A DNA stretch of 48,144 bases from Flavobacteriaceae bacterium (GTDB taxonomy: Bacteria; Bacteroidota; Bacteroidia; Flavobacteriales; Flavobacteriaceae). Under the pieces are notes generated by a model. It ran no database searches. It was not told the origin of the DNA and saw only the letters and a program-made list of their open reading frames with translations. This document shows, piece by piece, positions 8,123 to 16,404 of the stretch (position 1 is the stretch's first letter; the number at the start of each line of letters is the position of its first letter). The position numbers and the translations under genes are program-made. The stretch spans positions 1 to 48,144 of the forward strand of contig JAURCF010000002.1 of NCBI GenBank assembly GCA_030828565.1. Direction: 5' to 3'.

Positions 8123-10540
8123 TTATGAACCACACATCAAGCAATCATCGTCTTCGCTTTCACGCGATTTGGCAAGCATTTCCTTCAGCTCATTGGGTGT
8201 TAAGGGCTCCACAGGAATCCCTGCAGGCTGCACTTTCCCAACAGTTGGACTGGGCTGCTGAATTTCCTTTTTCTTTTGAGTCAAGGTAAATTTAATCGCA
8301 TCCACAGCCGACTTGGTTCTCAAATAATACATTCCGGTTTTAAGACCTGATTTCCATGCATAAAAATGCATTGAAGTCAATTTTGCCATGGTAGCTCCCT
8401 CCATAAACAAATTCAAAGATTGTGACTGATCGATAAAATATCCTCTATGACGAGACATATCAATAATGTCTTTCATACTCAGTTCCCAAACTGTTTTGTA
8501 CAATTCCTTGATATCGTCAGGGATAGATTCTATTCCTTGAACGGATCCATTGGCACGCATCAATTCTTGTTTCACATCTTCGTTCCAAAGCCCTAAATTA
8601 ACAAGGTCTTCCAACAAGTGCTTGTTTACTACAATAAACTCTCCTGATAACACTCTCCGTGTATAAATATTGGAAGTATAGGGTTCAAAGCATTCATTAT
8701 TTCCTAGAATTTGTGAGGTAGAAGCCGTAGGCATCGGTGCCACTAACAAGGAGTTTCTGACTCCATGCTTAAGGACCGATTTTCTCAACTTAGCCCAGTC
8801 CCAACGACCGCTCAATTCTTCGTCCTTAATTCCCCACATATTGTGTTGAAATTCTCCTTTTGACATAGGAGAACCTTTGAATGTCTCATAGGGTCCGTCT
8901 GCTTTGGCCTCTTCAACAGAAGCAGTTACAGCGGCAAAATAAAGGGTTTCAAATATTTCTTGGTTCAGTTTTTTGGCTTCATCTGAAGTAAAAGGCAAAC
9001 GAAGTTTGATAAAAGCATCTGCAAGTCCTTGCACACCCAAACCTACTGGGCGGTGTCTGAAATTGGAATTTTCCGCTTCTTTAACTGGATAATAATTTCG
9101 ATCAATAACTCGATTCAGGTTTTTGGTTACTTGTTTGGTAACCTTAAACAATTGCTGGTGATCAAAAGCATTATCTTTAATAAACATAGGCAATGCAATA
9201 GAAGCCAAATTACAAACTGCTACTTCATCCTCGGAAGTATATTCTAGGATTTCTGTACACAAATTGGAGGAGCGAATGGTTCCTAAATTTTGTTGGTTTG
9301 ATTTTCGATTCGCTGCGTCCTTGTATAACATGTAAGGAGTTCCTGTTTCAATTTGAGATTCTAGTATTTTATCCCAAAGTTCACGTGCCTTTATGGTCTT
9401 TCTTCCACGGCCTTCTTTCTCATAATTTGTGTACATTTTTTCGAATGCTTCACCATGACAATCATACAACCCTGGGCATTCGTTGGGGCACATTAAAGTC
9501 CACTTGTCATCTTCTTCAACACGTTTCATAAACAAATCCGAAATCCACATGGCGTAAAACAAATCTCTTGCCCGCATTTCTTCTTTTCCATGATTCTTTT
9601 TAAGCTCTAAAAAGTCGAAGATATCAGCGTGCCAAGGCTCCATATAAATTGCAAATGACCCTTTGCGTTTTCCTCCTCCTTGATCTACATATCGTGCCGT
9701 GTCATTAAACACTCGAAGCATCGGAACAATTCCATTGGAAGTTCCGTTAGTCCCAGAAATATAGGATCCTGTAGCGCGGATATTATGAATAGACAACCCT
9801 ATACCTCCGGCTGATTGCGAAATTTTGGCCGTTTGCTTTAGGGTATCATAAATTCCATCAATGCTGTCGCTTTTCATTGTCAACAGAAAGCATGACGACA
9901 TTTGAGGTTTTGGAGTTCCCGAATTAAATAAGGTTGGCGTTGCGTGGGTAAAGTATTTTTTAGACATCATGTGATAGGTCTCAATAGCCGCATCAACATC
10001 ATTGAGGTGAATTCCTATCGAAACACGCATCAACATATGCTGGGGACGCTCTACAATGTTACCGTTGAGTTTGAGTAAATAGGATCTTTCTAATGTTTTA
10101 AAACCAAAATAGTCATAATTAAAATCACGATTGTAAATGATTGTTGAGTCTAACAATTCGGCATTATCATCAATGACTTTTTTGACCTCATCAGAAAGCA
10201 AGGGAGCGTCTTTTCCAGTTCGTGGATTGACATATTGATGCAAATCCGTCATCGTTTCGCTGAATGATTTTTTAGTGTTTTTGTGAAGATTGGAAACCGA
10301 AATTCGAGCCGCTAATTGAGCAAAGTCAGGATGCGTAGTGGTCATAGTTGCAGCAATTTCTGCCGCCAAATTGTCCAATTCCGATGTCGTTACTCCATCA
10401 TAAAGTCCTTCAATAACACGAACAGCTACCTTTACTGGGTCTACTAAATCGTTCAATCCATAACACAACTTTTTAATTCGAGCCGTTATTTTATCAAACA
10501 TCATTGGCTCTTTGTGACCGTCTCTTTTTACTACATACAT
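8123..10540 (-). CDS. nrdA: Ribonucleoside-diphosphate reductase subunit alpha (class I)
   Basis: The 805-aa large subunit reduces ribonucleotides to deoxyribonucleotides. An ATP-cone regulatory domain occupies about residues 1-90 ([11 protein letters not shown] start). The catalytic barrel follows, with SSCFLL (reducible Cys), the NLCTEI radical-bearing Cys motif and the MPTASTSQI loop. The C-terminal tail ends CLMCGS, the Cys pair that shuttles reducing equivalents from thioredoxin or glutaredoxin. It lies 114 bases downstream of nrdB on the same strand, with an inverted repeat in the gap. The gene order nrdB-nrdA is usual in Flavobacteriaceae. Confidence 0.97.
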   Translation of the reverse strand: MYVVKRDGHKEPMMFDKITARIKKLCYGLNDLVDPVKVAVRVIEGLYDGVTTSELDNLAAEIAATMTTTHPDFAQLAARISVSNLHKNTKKSFSETMTDLHQYVNPRTGKDAPLLSDEVKKVIDDNAELLDSTIIYNRDFNYDYFGFKTLERSYLLKLNGNIVERPQHMLMRVSIGIHLNDVDAAIETYHMMSKKYFTHATPTLFNSGTPKPQMSSCFLLTMKSDSIDGIYDTLKQTAKISQSAGGIGLSIHNIRATGSYISGTNGTSNGIVPMLRVFNDTARYVDQGGGKRKGSFAIYMEPWHADIFDFLELKKNHGKEEMRARDLFYAMWISDLFMKRVEEDDKWTLMCPNECPGLYDCHGEAFEKMYTNYEKEGRGRKTIKARELWDKILESQIETGTPYMLYKDAANRKSNQQNLGTIRSSNLCTEILEYTSEDEVAVCNLASIALPMFIKDNAFDHQQLFKVTKQVTKNLNRVIDRNYYPVKEAENSNFRHRPVGLGVQGLADAFIKLRLPFTSDEAKKLNQEIFETLYFAAVTASVEEAKADGPYETFKGSPMSKGEFQHNMWGIKDEELSGRWDWAKLRKSVLKHGVRNSLLVAPMPTASTSQILGNNECFEPYTSNIYTRRVLSGEFIVVNKHLLEDLVNLGLWNEDVKQELMRANGSVQGIESIPDDIKELYKTVWELSMKDIIDMSRHRGYFIDQSQSLNLFMEGATMAKLTSMHFYAWKSGLKTGMYYLRTKSAVDAIKFTLTQKKKEIQQPSPTVGKVQPAGIPVEPLTPNELKEMLAKSRESEDDDCLMCGS

Positions 10541-10582
10541 GAATTTCTAGTTTTTATTTTGGTTAATGAAGCCTCTCGCCCT

Positions 10583-10605
10583 ATCAAACAAAAAGTGTGT
10601 TTGAT
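10583..10605. repeat. Inverted repeat in the nrdB-nrdA intergenic spacer
   Basis: The arms ATCAAACA and TGTTTGAT are separated by seven bases. Neither side has a T tract in the direction of nrd transcription, so it does not look like a terminator. It could be an mRNA processing or stabilising hairpin, or an operator. Confidence 0.5.
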
Positions 10606-10654
10606 TTGAGAAAAAAGCTTTATAATTAGGTGACGACAAGCGTCTAGTTATTGT

Positions 10655-11632
10655 TTAAAAATCAGCGTCGGTACTAAATTTAGCCGACTGGGTATCATTG
10701 TTAAGTACACCCGCTTTTTGATATTCCGATACTCGTTTTTCAAAGAAATTGGTTTTTCCTTGCAAGGAGATCATATCCATAAAGTCAAAAGGATTTGTAG
10801 CATTGTATTCTTTTTCACACTCGAGTTCAACCAACAATCGGTCAGTAACAAACTCCAAATATTGGGTCATTAGGTTTGCATTCATACCAATCAAACTTAC
10901 AGGAAGTGATTCAGTAACAAATTCTCTTTCAATAGTAAGCGCATCTATAATAATTTCGCGAATTCTTTCTTTTGAAACTCGGTTAACGAGGTGGTTGTTA
11001 TGAAGGTGGACTGCAAAATCACAGTGAACGCCCTCATCTCTAGAAATCAACTCGTTAGAAAACGTAAGTCCGGGCATAAGTCCTCGTTTTTTTAACCAAT
11101 AAATAGAACAGAAAGCTCCAGAAAAAAAGATTCCTTCAACGGCTGCAAAAGCAATAAGTCGTTCGGCAAACGAATCCGATTCTATCCATTTTAGCGCCCA
11201 ATCGGCTTTCTTTTTAATAGCTGGAAATACTTCAATAGCCTGAAACAATTCGTTTTTTTCGGCCTCATCTTTTACGTATGTGTCGATCAAAAGAGAATAG
11301 GTCTCCGAATGAATATTTTCCATCATGATTTGAAATCCGTAGAAAAATTTAGCTTCTGAATACTGAACTTCGTTCACGAAGTTCTCAGCTAGATTTTCAT
11401 TGACAATTCCATCAGATGCAGCAAAAAATGCAAGAATGTGTTTGACGAAATACTTTTCGTCCTCATTCAGCTTTTCATTCCAATCGCTAAGATCTTGTTG
11501 CAAGTCAATTTCTTCTGCAGTCCAAAAACTTGCTTCCATTTTTTTGTACCAATCCCAAATATCGTGATGTTCAATTGGAAATATAACAAAACGATTCTTG
11601 TTTTCTTGAAGGATGGGTTCGATTGCAGACAT
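10655..11632 (-). CDS. nrdB: Ribonucleoside-diphosphate reductase subunit beta (class I)
   Basis: The 325-aa small subunit holds the metal cofactor that generates the radical for NrdA. Ligand motifs of the ferritin-like fold are present: the [11 protein letters not shown] segment, the ENIHSETYS helix with Glu and His ligands, and [11 protein letters not shown] followed by [10 protein letters not shown]. Length is normal for the family. It is the first gene of the nrdBA transcript. The upstream region carries a near-consensus -7 box (complement of 11683-11690) and a perfect DnaA box. Confidence 0.96.
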   Translation of the reverse strand: MSAIEPILQENKNRFVIFPIEHHDIWDWYKKMEASFWTAEEIDLQQDLSDWNEKLNEDEKYFVKHILAFFAASDGIVNENLAENFVNEVQYSEAKFFYGFQIMMENIHSETYSLLIDTYVKDEAEKNELFQAIEVFPAIKKKADWALKWIESDSFAERLIAFAAVEGIFFSGAFCSIYWLKKRGLMPGLTFSNELISRDEGVHCDFAVHLHNNHLVNRVSKERIREIIIDALTIEREFVTESLPVSLIGMNANLMTQYLEFVTDRLLVELECEKEYNATNPFDFMDMISLQGKTNFFEKRVSEYQKAGVLNNDTQSAKFSTDADF

Positions 11633-11682
11633 GTTTTATGTTTTAAAAATTAGTGTTGTAAATAAAATCATTTGGAGTTCTA

Positions 11683-11690
11683 CAAAGATT
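11683..11690 (-). promoter_or_regulatory. Possible -7 box of the nrdB promoter
   Basis: The minus strand reads AATCTTTG, one mismatch from the Bacteroidota -7 consensus TAnnTTTG, about 50 bases before the nrdB ATG. No clear -33 element was seen, so the call is tentative. Confidence 0.35.
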
Positions 11691-11720
11691 TCAAAATGTT
11701 TGGAAAAATAAAAGGGGTAC

Positions 11721-11729
11721 TTATCCACA
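11721..11729 (+). promoter_or_regulatory. Perfect DnaA box (TTATCCACA) upstream of nrdB
   Basis: The 9-mer matches the classic high-affinity DnaA box exactly and lies roughly 45-50 bases upstream of the inferred nrdB transcription start. In E. coli, nrdAB transcription is tied to replication through DnaA boxes. A similar arrangement here is inference, because one 9-mer can occur by chance. Confidence 0.45.
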
Positions 11730-11781
11730 AAGGGAGTTAGTTTTTAACAATTACTCGGTTTTTTCCTACGTCTTCTCTTTT

Positions 11782-11796
11782 TTGCGAAATTCGCAA
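11782..11796. repeat. Short perfect inverted repeat TTGCGAA-A-TTCGCAA
   Basis: The arms are 7 bp with a single central base, in the 255-base gap between nrdB and the DUF3109 gene. It could be an operator for nrdB or part of the 3' end of the DUF3109 transcript. A weaker inverted repeat (GCTAA / TTAGC) lies at 11864-11876. Otherwise the gap holds only the possible -7 and DnaA boxes. Confidence 0.45.
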
Positions 11797-11887
11797 TTGT
11801 TTGTTTATCAGGTTTTTATGTTGATTTTTTTTCGTGTAACTCCTATAGACACTGAAAACATCAGCTAAACGTTAGCAGACAAAAAAA

Positions 11888-12460
11888 TTAGCTGTCGTGG
11901 TATTGTTTTGCAATTTCCTCTAAAGAGGCATACCAGTCGCTTCCAAATTTTCGAATCAAGGCTTCTTTAACAAATTGATACAACGGAACTTGCAGAGACG
12001 CACCCAAAGAGCAGGCATCGTCACAAATTTGCCAAGCATGATAATTTACCGCCGTGAACTCTGAGTATTTTTGAACTCGAATAGGGTACAAATGACACGA
12101 AATGGGTTTTTTCCATTCAATGGCTTTATCGTTATAGGCTTGCTCAATCCCACAACAAAGAACGCCTTTGGAATTGTAAGTGACATAAGCACACTCCTTA
12201 TCATTTACAAGTGGGGTTTCCCAGTCGCCATCTTCACCTTTAATAAAAGTGCCTTGAGCGTCGATAGCGGCAATTCCTTCGGGTCGAAGATAAGGGCGAA
12301 TGGCTTTGTGTTGGGATTCCAGTATAGCGGTTTCTTCTTCCTCTAAAGGAGCGCCGGCAGTACCTTCTATGCAACAAGCTCCTTTACAAGCCGACAGATT
12401 ACAAACAAATTCTTGTTCTAATATCTGCTCCGATACAATGGTTTTCCCTAAGTGAAACAT
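11888..12460 (-). CDS. DUF3109 family cysteine-rich protein
   Basis: This 190-aa soluble protein has the DUF3109 layout: an N-terminal CNLSACKGACC cluster, later CAY, LCCGIEQAY and CHLYPIR, then CDDAC. The Cys pattern resembles the YkgJ-type metal (zinc or iron) binding proteins. No reaction is established for the family. It diverges from marC over a 106-base gap that holds promoter boxes for both genes. The -7 box for this gene ends only four bases before the ATG, so the mRNA is probably leaderless. Confidence 0.88.
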   Translation of the reverse strand: MFHLGKTIVSEQILEQEFVCNLSACKGACCIEGTAGAPLEEEETAILESQHKAIRPYLRPEGIAAIDAQGTFIKGEDGDWETPLVNDKECAYVTYNSKGVLCCGIEQAYNDKAIEWKKPISCHLYPIRVQKYSEFTAVNYHAWQICDDACSLGASLQVPLYQFVKEALIRKFGSDWYASLEEIAKQYHDS

Positions 12461-12464
12461 CCCG

Positions 12465-12472
12465 CAAAAATA
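12465..12472 (-). promoter_or_regulatory. -7 box of the DUF3109 gene (TATTTTTG)
   Basis: A full match to TAnnTTTG on the minus strand, with its last base four bases from the start codon. Transcription would begin at or within a few bases of the ATG. Confidence 0.5.
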
Positions 12473-12541
12473 GGGATTTAAAATGGTAAAAACGGAACTG
12501 AAAATTTAGGAGTAAAAAAAAACAACTGATTAAAATTAAAT

Positions 12542-12549
12542 TATCTTTG
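12542..12549 (+). promoter_or_regulatory. -7 box of marC (TATCTTTG)
   Basis: A full match to the Bacteroidota TAnnTTTG consensus, 17 bases before the first possible ATG of marC. The position fits a short leader. Confidence 0.55.
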
Positions 12550-12566
12550 CTTGGTTATTTAATGAA

Positions 12567-13142
12567 ATGATTGTGATGAATTTTAAAGAAATATTTACAG
12601 CAGGAATGGTTCTTTTTGCAGTTATTGATATTGTGGGGAGTGTACCTATAATTATTAGTTTGCGAAAAAAAGTAGGCCATATTCAATCGGGCAAAGCCTC
12701 TTTGGTAGCTTGCATCATTATGATTTCCTTTTTGTTTATAGGCGAAGAAATTCTCGGATTGATTGGTATAGATGTAAATTCTTTTGCGGTTGCAGGAGCC
12801 TTGGTAATATTGTTTTTAGCATTAGAAATGGTTTTGGGGGTTTCGTTATTTAAAGAAGAAAGTCCCGCATCAGCATCTGTAGTTCCTATTGCCTTTCCTC
12901 TGATTGCTGGAGCAGGAACCCTTACTTCTTTGTTGTCGCTCCGTGCAGAATATGAACTTATCAATATCATCATTGCTATTGTATTCAATATTGTTATTGT
13001 TTATGCAGTACTAAAATCTTCCAAACGAATCGAAAGTGCTTTGGGAGCCTCAGGAATTGCAATTATTCGAAAGATTTTTGGCATCGTTTTATTGGCTATT
13101 GCTGTAAAGCTATTTGCCGGGAATATTCAAGAACTATTGTAA
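12567..13142 (+). CDS. MarC family integral membrane protein
   Basis: A 191-aa protein with six hydrophobic segments and the MarC/NAAT pattern: the early FAVIDIVGSVP segment, the AGALVILFLALEM helix and the PIAFPLIAGAGTL repeat motif. Despite the name, the family is not shown to confer antibiotic resistance; some archaeal members are reported as amino-acid transporters. Two ATGs (12567 and 12576) are possible starts; the second gives MNFKEIF and may be the real one. A 65-aa membrane protein follows 10 bases downstream, probably on the same transcript. Confidence 0.88.
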   Translation: MIVMNFKEIFTAGMVLFAVIDIVGSVPIIISLRKKVGHIQSGKASLVACIIMISFLFIGEEILGLIGIDVNSFAVAGALVILFLALEMVLGVSLFKEESPASASVVPIAFPLIAGAGTLTSLLSLRAEYELINIIIAIVFNIVIVYAVLKSSKRIESALGASGIAIIRKIFGIVLLAIAVKLFAGNIQELL

Positions 13143-13152
13143 CTTTTTTTAG

Positions 13153-13350
13153 ATGAAAACACTGATTTATACACTATTGATTTTGAGCGTTTCTTTGTTA
13201 ATTTTTAACGCTACCCAATTAAATTTTAATGACGTTTTGGAAGGGCAAAGTAAAATTGCTATAATTGGGATTTTGGCAAGTTTGTGTAGTATATTGCTTT
13301 TGTGGATTTTATTAGTTTCTAAAAAAATAAAAGAAAAAACAAAACAATAA
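13153..13350 (+). CDS. Small two-helix membrane protein, function unknown
   Basis: The 65-aa protein has two hydrophobic helices (about residues 4-20 and 34-56) and a lysine-rich C-terminal tail (SKKIKEKTKQ), which suggests a cytoplasmic C terminus. It begins 10 bases after marC and seems co-transcribed with it. No family is recognised. The next gene is convergent, with seven bases between the stops and no obvious terminator. Confidence 0.65.
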   Translation: MKTLIYTLLILSVSLLIFNATQLNFNDVLEGQSKIAIIGILASLCSILLLWILLVSKKIKEKTKQ

Positions 13351-13357
13351 TACGGTA

Positions 13358-13780
13358 CTACAATTCTGAAAGATGTGTCAATTCAATTCCAGCTTGGGAT
13401 AAAAACTCCAATCCCGTTGCGTCTTTGTATTTTTTGTGATACACAACCCGCCGGATTCCTGCTTGATGGATTAATTTGCTACACTCTTTGCATGGAGACA
13501 GCGTAATATACAATGTTGCATCTTGACAAGATTGTGTGGATGCTGCCACTTTCATAATGGCATTCGCTTCAGCATGAAGAACATACCATTTGGTATAATG
13601 ATTTTCATCTTCACATACGTTTTCAAAACCAGAAGGCGTTCCGTTGTATCCGTCGGAAATAATCATACGATCTTTTACAATCAAGGCGCCTACTTTTTTT
13701 CGTTCACAATAGGAAAGTTTTGCCCACTCTAGCGCCATTTTTAAATACGCTCGATCGTATTTGAGCTGTTTTTCATCCAT
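13358..13780 (-). CDS. dCMP deaminase family protein
   Basis: The 140-aa zinc-dependent cytidine/deoxycytidylate deaminase has the zinc ligands and catalytic Glu in HAEANAI (His69, Glu71) and PCKEC (Cys97, Cys100). It probably converts dCMP to dUMP for dTTP synthesis, as in ComEB-like enzymes. It starts two bases after the stop of the HupE-like gene, so the two are translated from one mRNA, although no functional link between them is known. Confidence 0.9.
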   Translation of the reverse strand: MDEKQLKYDRAYLKMALEWAKLSYCERKKVGALIVKDRMIISDGYNGTPSGFENVCEDENHYTKWYVLHAEANAIMKVAASTQSCQDATLYITLSPCKECSKLIHQAGIRRVVYHKKYKDATGLEFLSQAGIELTHLSEL

Positions 13781-13782
13781 CC

Positions 13783-14367
13783 TTAGGAAAGTGTTGCGTT
13801 AATAATCATAGGTAAAACTACTCCAAAAACAATTGCAGAGCCTATCAAAATAAAATCGCGACGAGACACTTTAAACAATCCAACAATAATAAATGATATT
13901 AAAAAAACAACAAACCCTATGATCAGTTGAGCCAACTCTACTCCCAAAGCAAATTCAATCAAAGGAAGCAACTTAGAAGACAAAGAGCTGGTGATTTGTT
14001 TGAAATAACTTGAAAACCCAAGTCCATGAATCAATCCAAAAAATAAAGCCGAAATAACAGAAACAATAAACGTTTGGTCAGAGCCTGCTCGACGTGCCGT
14101 GAGCATGTTGTACAAAGCAGTAACCATTATAGTGACTACAATCAAGTATTCTATCCAAGATGAAGAAACTCTAACAACACCATAAACAGAAAGCGCCAAT
14201 GAAATACTATGGCCAATGGTAAATACAGTAATTAACCAAATAAGATTCCTCCATTGTTTGGATGCATAAGGCAAGCATAGCACTACCAAAAATAGTAAAT
14301 GATCTAGGGCGTTCCAATCCAAAATATGGTACAATCCTAATTTGGAATAAAATAAAAACTCATTCAT
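13783..14367 (-). CDS. HupE/UreJ-like membrane protein
   Basis: This 194-aa protein has about six hydrophobic segments and the pattern of the HupE/UreJ_2 family, including the LDHLLFLVVLCLPY start, FTIGHSISLALS and the FFGLIHGLGFSSYF motif with conserved His residues. Relatives have been linked to nickel or cobalt uptake, but that role is not shown for this Bacteroidota branch and no hydrogenase or urease genes are nearby. It has its own -7 box and leads the dCMP deaminase gene. Confidence 0.8.
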   Translation of the reverse strand: MNEFLFYSKLGLYHILDWNALDHLLFLVVLCLPYASKQWRNLIWLITVFTIGHSISLALSVYGVVRVSSSWIEYLIVVTIMVTALYNMLTARRAGSDQTFIVSVISALFFGLIHGLGFSSYFKQITSSLSSKLLPLIEFALGVELAQLIIGFVVFLISFIIVGLFKVSRRDFILIGSAIVFGVVLPMIINATLS

Positions 14368-14384
14368 CGTTTTTGTGTTTCAGT

Positions 14385-14392
14385 CAAACTTA
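14385..14392 (-). promoter_or_regulatory. -7 box of the HupE-like gene (TAAGTTTG)
   Basis: A full TAnnTTTG match on the minus strand, 17 bases upstream of the ATG, in the 36-base gap after the DnaJ/TerB gene. Confidence 0.5.
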
Positions 14393-14403
14393 CAAAAAAA
14401 GCA

Positions 14404-15129
14404 CTAGAATCCACGTTCTCGTTTAATTTGTTCATAGGCTTTTTGAATTTGTTGGAATTTTTCTTGAGCACCTCTTACATAGGCTTCTCCCAAATGTTGT
14501 ACTTTATCGGGGTGGTGTTTTTTTGCTAAATTTCGATACGCTTTTTTGATAGTCTCATCGGGGGCACTTCGATCTACTTCTAAAATTTTATAGGCACTCC
14601 CCACTTCTTTAACAAACATGGCTTTGATGCTATTAAAGTCCAGCATACTAATTCGAAGATAATTGGAAAATGTATTTAGTTTTTGAAGTTCTTGTTCTGA
14701 AATCTTGCCGTCTGCATTGGCAATCCCAAACAGAAAATGAAGCAGTTGTAACCGAATTTCGTAACGGGCAAACTGAACAAAAAAGTTGCAGATTTCTGTA
14801 GCAGAAATTTGTTCTTTATCCATTTGTTCGTTAAATACCTTAAAAACCGCGTTGGCTCGCTCTTTCCCATATGCCGAAACAAAATAATTTCGCACGAAGT
14901 CCAACTCTTGTTGTAGCACTTTTCCATCGGCTTTAATAATTAGCGAAGCAAGTGCTAAGAGTTTCAGCTCGAAATCTTGAGGCGTTATTTTGGAGCGTTG
15001 CCAGGTGTCAAAACCCCGTCTTTGATTTCCATTTTGAAACCCTTCAAAAAGACTTCCCATAAAATATCCCAAGACAGCTCCTGGTATACGAAAAAGGAAA
15101 TATCCAATAATGGCCGCAATCCATTTCAT
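14404..15129 (-). CDS. TerB-like and J-domain protein (DjlA-like co-chaperone)
   Basis: The 241-aa protein has a short N-terminal hydrophobic, glycine-rich segment (AAIIGYFLFRIPGAVLGYFMG) as a membrane anchor, a helical TerB-like domain (about 45-165, with ASLIIKADGKV and GIANADGKIS acidic loops), and a C-terminal J domain (about 175-241) with the HPD motif in KKHHPDKV. This is the DjlA order: anchor, TerB, J domain. It probably stimulates DnaK at the membrane. It is divergent from the bacilliredoxin gene; a near-consensus -7 box (TAACTTAG) lies on the minus strand at 15151-15158. Confidence 0.85.
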   Translation of the reverse strand: MKWIAAIIGYFLFRIPGAVLGYFMGSLFEGFQNGNQRRGFDTWQRSKITPQDFELKLLALASLIIKADGKVLQQELDFVRNYFVSAYGKERANAVFKVFNEQMDKEQISATEICNFFVQFARYEIRLQLLHFLFGIANADGKISEQELQKLNTFSNYLRISMLDFNSIKAMFVKEVGSAYKILEVDRSAPDETIKKAYRNLAKKHHPDKVQHLGEAYVRGAQEKFQQIQKAYEQIKRERGF

Positions 15130-15202
15130 TTGAGTCTGTTTTTAGGGAGGCTAAGTTAAAAAATGTTTTCCTTTAGAACGAAGCTTATTTTTGAATCTTT
15201 AG

Positions 15203-15210
15203 TATCTTTG
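15203..15210 (+). promoter_or_regulatory. -7 box of the bacilliredoxin gene (TATCTTTG)
   Basis: A full TAnnTTTG match, 24 bases before the ATG at 15235. It lies downstream of an in-frame ATG at 15163, so the longer reading frame starting there is unlikely to be used. Confidence 0.55.
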
Positions 15211-15234
15211 CTGTTCAAAATTAAACGTTTTATT

Positions 15235-15645
15235 ATGTATCCACCAGAACTTGTACAACCAATGCGAGAAGAACTTACCTCCATTGGATTTGAAGAAATT
15301 GTAACTTCAGCGGATGTTGAATCAGCAATACAAAACGAAGGAACTGCGTTGGTCGTGGTAAATTCTGTTTGTGGTTGTGCTGCAGCCAACGCCCGACCCG
15401 GAGCAAAAATGTCATTAGATAATGACAAAAAACCCAACCGATTAATCACTGTTTTCGCTGGGGTCGATAAAGAAGCAACCGATGCCGCTCGTGGCTTTAT
15501 GGTTCCATTTCCTCCTTCATCGCCTAGTATGGCGTTGTTTAAAAATGGGGAGTTGGTTCATATGCTAGAACGCCATCACATCGAGGGAAGACCTGCAGAG
15601 CTTATTGCAGAGAACCTCAAAGATGCCTTCAACGAACACTGTTAA
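15235..15645 (+). CDS. BrxA/BrxB (YphP) family bacilliredoxin
   Basis: A 136-aa thioredoxin-fold protein with the CGC active site (Cys46-Gly-Cys48 in NSVCGCAAANARPGA) and the usual PPFPPSSPS-like and LERHHIEGR segments. Family members reverse bacillithiol mixed disulfides in Firmicutes and are also present in Bacteroidota. I took the ATG at 15235 because the protein then starts MYPPELVQ as in relatives and because the promoter box lies between it and an earlier ATG. The gene ends at a hairpin that overlaps the plsC leader. Confidence 0.9.
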   Translation: MYPPELVQPMREELTSIGFEEIVTSADVESAIQNEGTALVVVNSVCGCAAANARPGAKMSLDNDKKPNRLITVFAGVDKEATDAARGFMVPFPPSSPSMALFKNGELVHMLERHHIEGRPAELIAENLKDAFNEHC

Positions 15646-15650
15646 TTGAC

Positions 15651-15674
15651 AACCCTCTTATGGAGGGTTTTTTT
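15651..15674 (+). terminator. Terminator hairpin abutting the plsC start codon
   Basis: The stem AACCCTC / GAGGGTT with a TTATG loop and following Ts forms a good Rho-independent terminator six bases after the bacilliredoxin stop. The plsC ATG at 15676 follows one base after the T/A run, and the 3' arm contains GGAGGG, the only Shine-Dalgarno-like sequence before plsC. Confidence 0.75.
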
Positions 15675-15675
15675 A

Positions 15676-16404
15676 ATGAAAAAAATAGTCGCATACCCGC
15701 TCTCGTTTTGCTTTTATTTCCTGTTTGGGCTTGTGCTTTGTTTTTTTCATCCCATTCTTTGGGTAGGATATAAAATTTCGCCCAACTCATTGGATCGCTG
15801 TGTCAGCGTTTTGAACCTCTTTCTAATTCGATTGCTTCTTGTTTTAGGAATTCGCGTTTCTATTGAAAAACCTTCTTTAGAAAAAAACAGGCCCTACATC
15901 ATTGTTGCCAATCATCAAAGCACTTTTGATATTCCTCCCATTTTGTGGTTCCTAAGAGACTTGCATCCCAAGTTTATAAGCAAAAAGGAACTCGGAAAAG
16001 GCATTCCAAGCGTTTCCTTTAATCTGCGTTATGGAGGATCGGTTCTTATCGATCGTAAAGATTCTATACAATCTATTAAAGCCATTCGAAATTTTGCAGT
16101 GGCTACCTATTCAAAGGGGCATTCTGCTGTTATTTTTCCTGAAGGAACGCGAAGTAAAAATGGAAGAGCGAAGAGTTTTAGACCCAGTGGTTTGAAAGTT
16201 TTATTGAAACACATGCCCAATGCTCTTGTGCTTCCAATAACTATCAATCATTCCTGGAAAACAATGCAATACGGAAGTTTTCCTATGGGGATATGCGCAC
16301 ATATTCAACTTAAAGTTCATGCGCCCGTTGCCACAAAAGATATCGCAGTAAATGAAGTAATCGAAGCCGTGGAAAAAACAATAAAAGGGAGTATTGTTGC
16401 CTAA
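15676..16404 (+). CDS. plsC: 1-acyl-sn-glycerol-3-phosphate acyltransferase
   Basis: This 242-aa membrane enzyme adds the second acyl chain to lysophosphatidic acid in phospholipid synthesis. An N-terminal hydrophobic region (about 8-32) and a second segment (about 46-60) precede the HX4D catalytic motif (His80, Asp85 in NHQSTFD) and the FPEGTRS substrate-binding motif. The ATG at 15676 is preferred; an earlier TTG at 15646 would place the terminator hairpin inside the coding region. The stop overlaps the convergent crotonase stop by four bases. Confidence 0.9.
   Translation: MKKIVAYPLSFCFYFLFGLVLCFFHPILWVGYKISPNSLDRCVSVLNLFLIRLLLVLGIRVSIEKPSLEKNRPYIIVANHQSTFDIPPILWFLRDLHPKFISKKELGKGIPSVSFNLRYGGSVLIDRKDSIQSIKAIRNFAVATYSKGHSAVIFPEGTRSKNGRAKSFRPSGLKVLLKHMPNALVLPITINHSWKTMQYGSFPMGICAHIQLKVHAPVATKDIAVNEVIEAVEKTIKGSIVA

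Noticed and set aside
11864-11876. GCTAA/TTAGC inverted repeat as the terminator of the DUF3109 gene
   Set aside because: The stem is only five base pairs and lacks a following T tract on the minus strand.
15163-15234. ATG at 15163 as the bacilliredoxin start
   Set aside because: The promoter -7 box lies at 15203-15210, downstream of that ATG, and the family N terminus begins at 15235.
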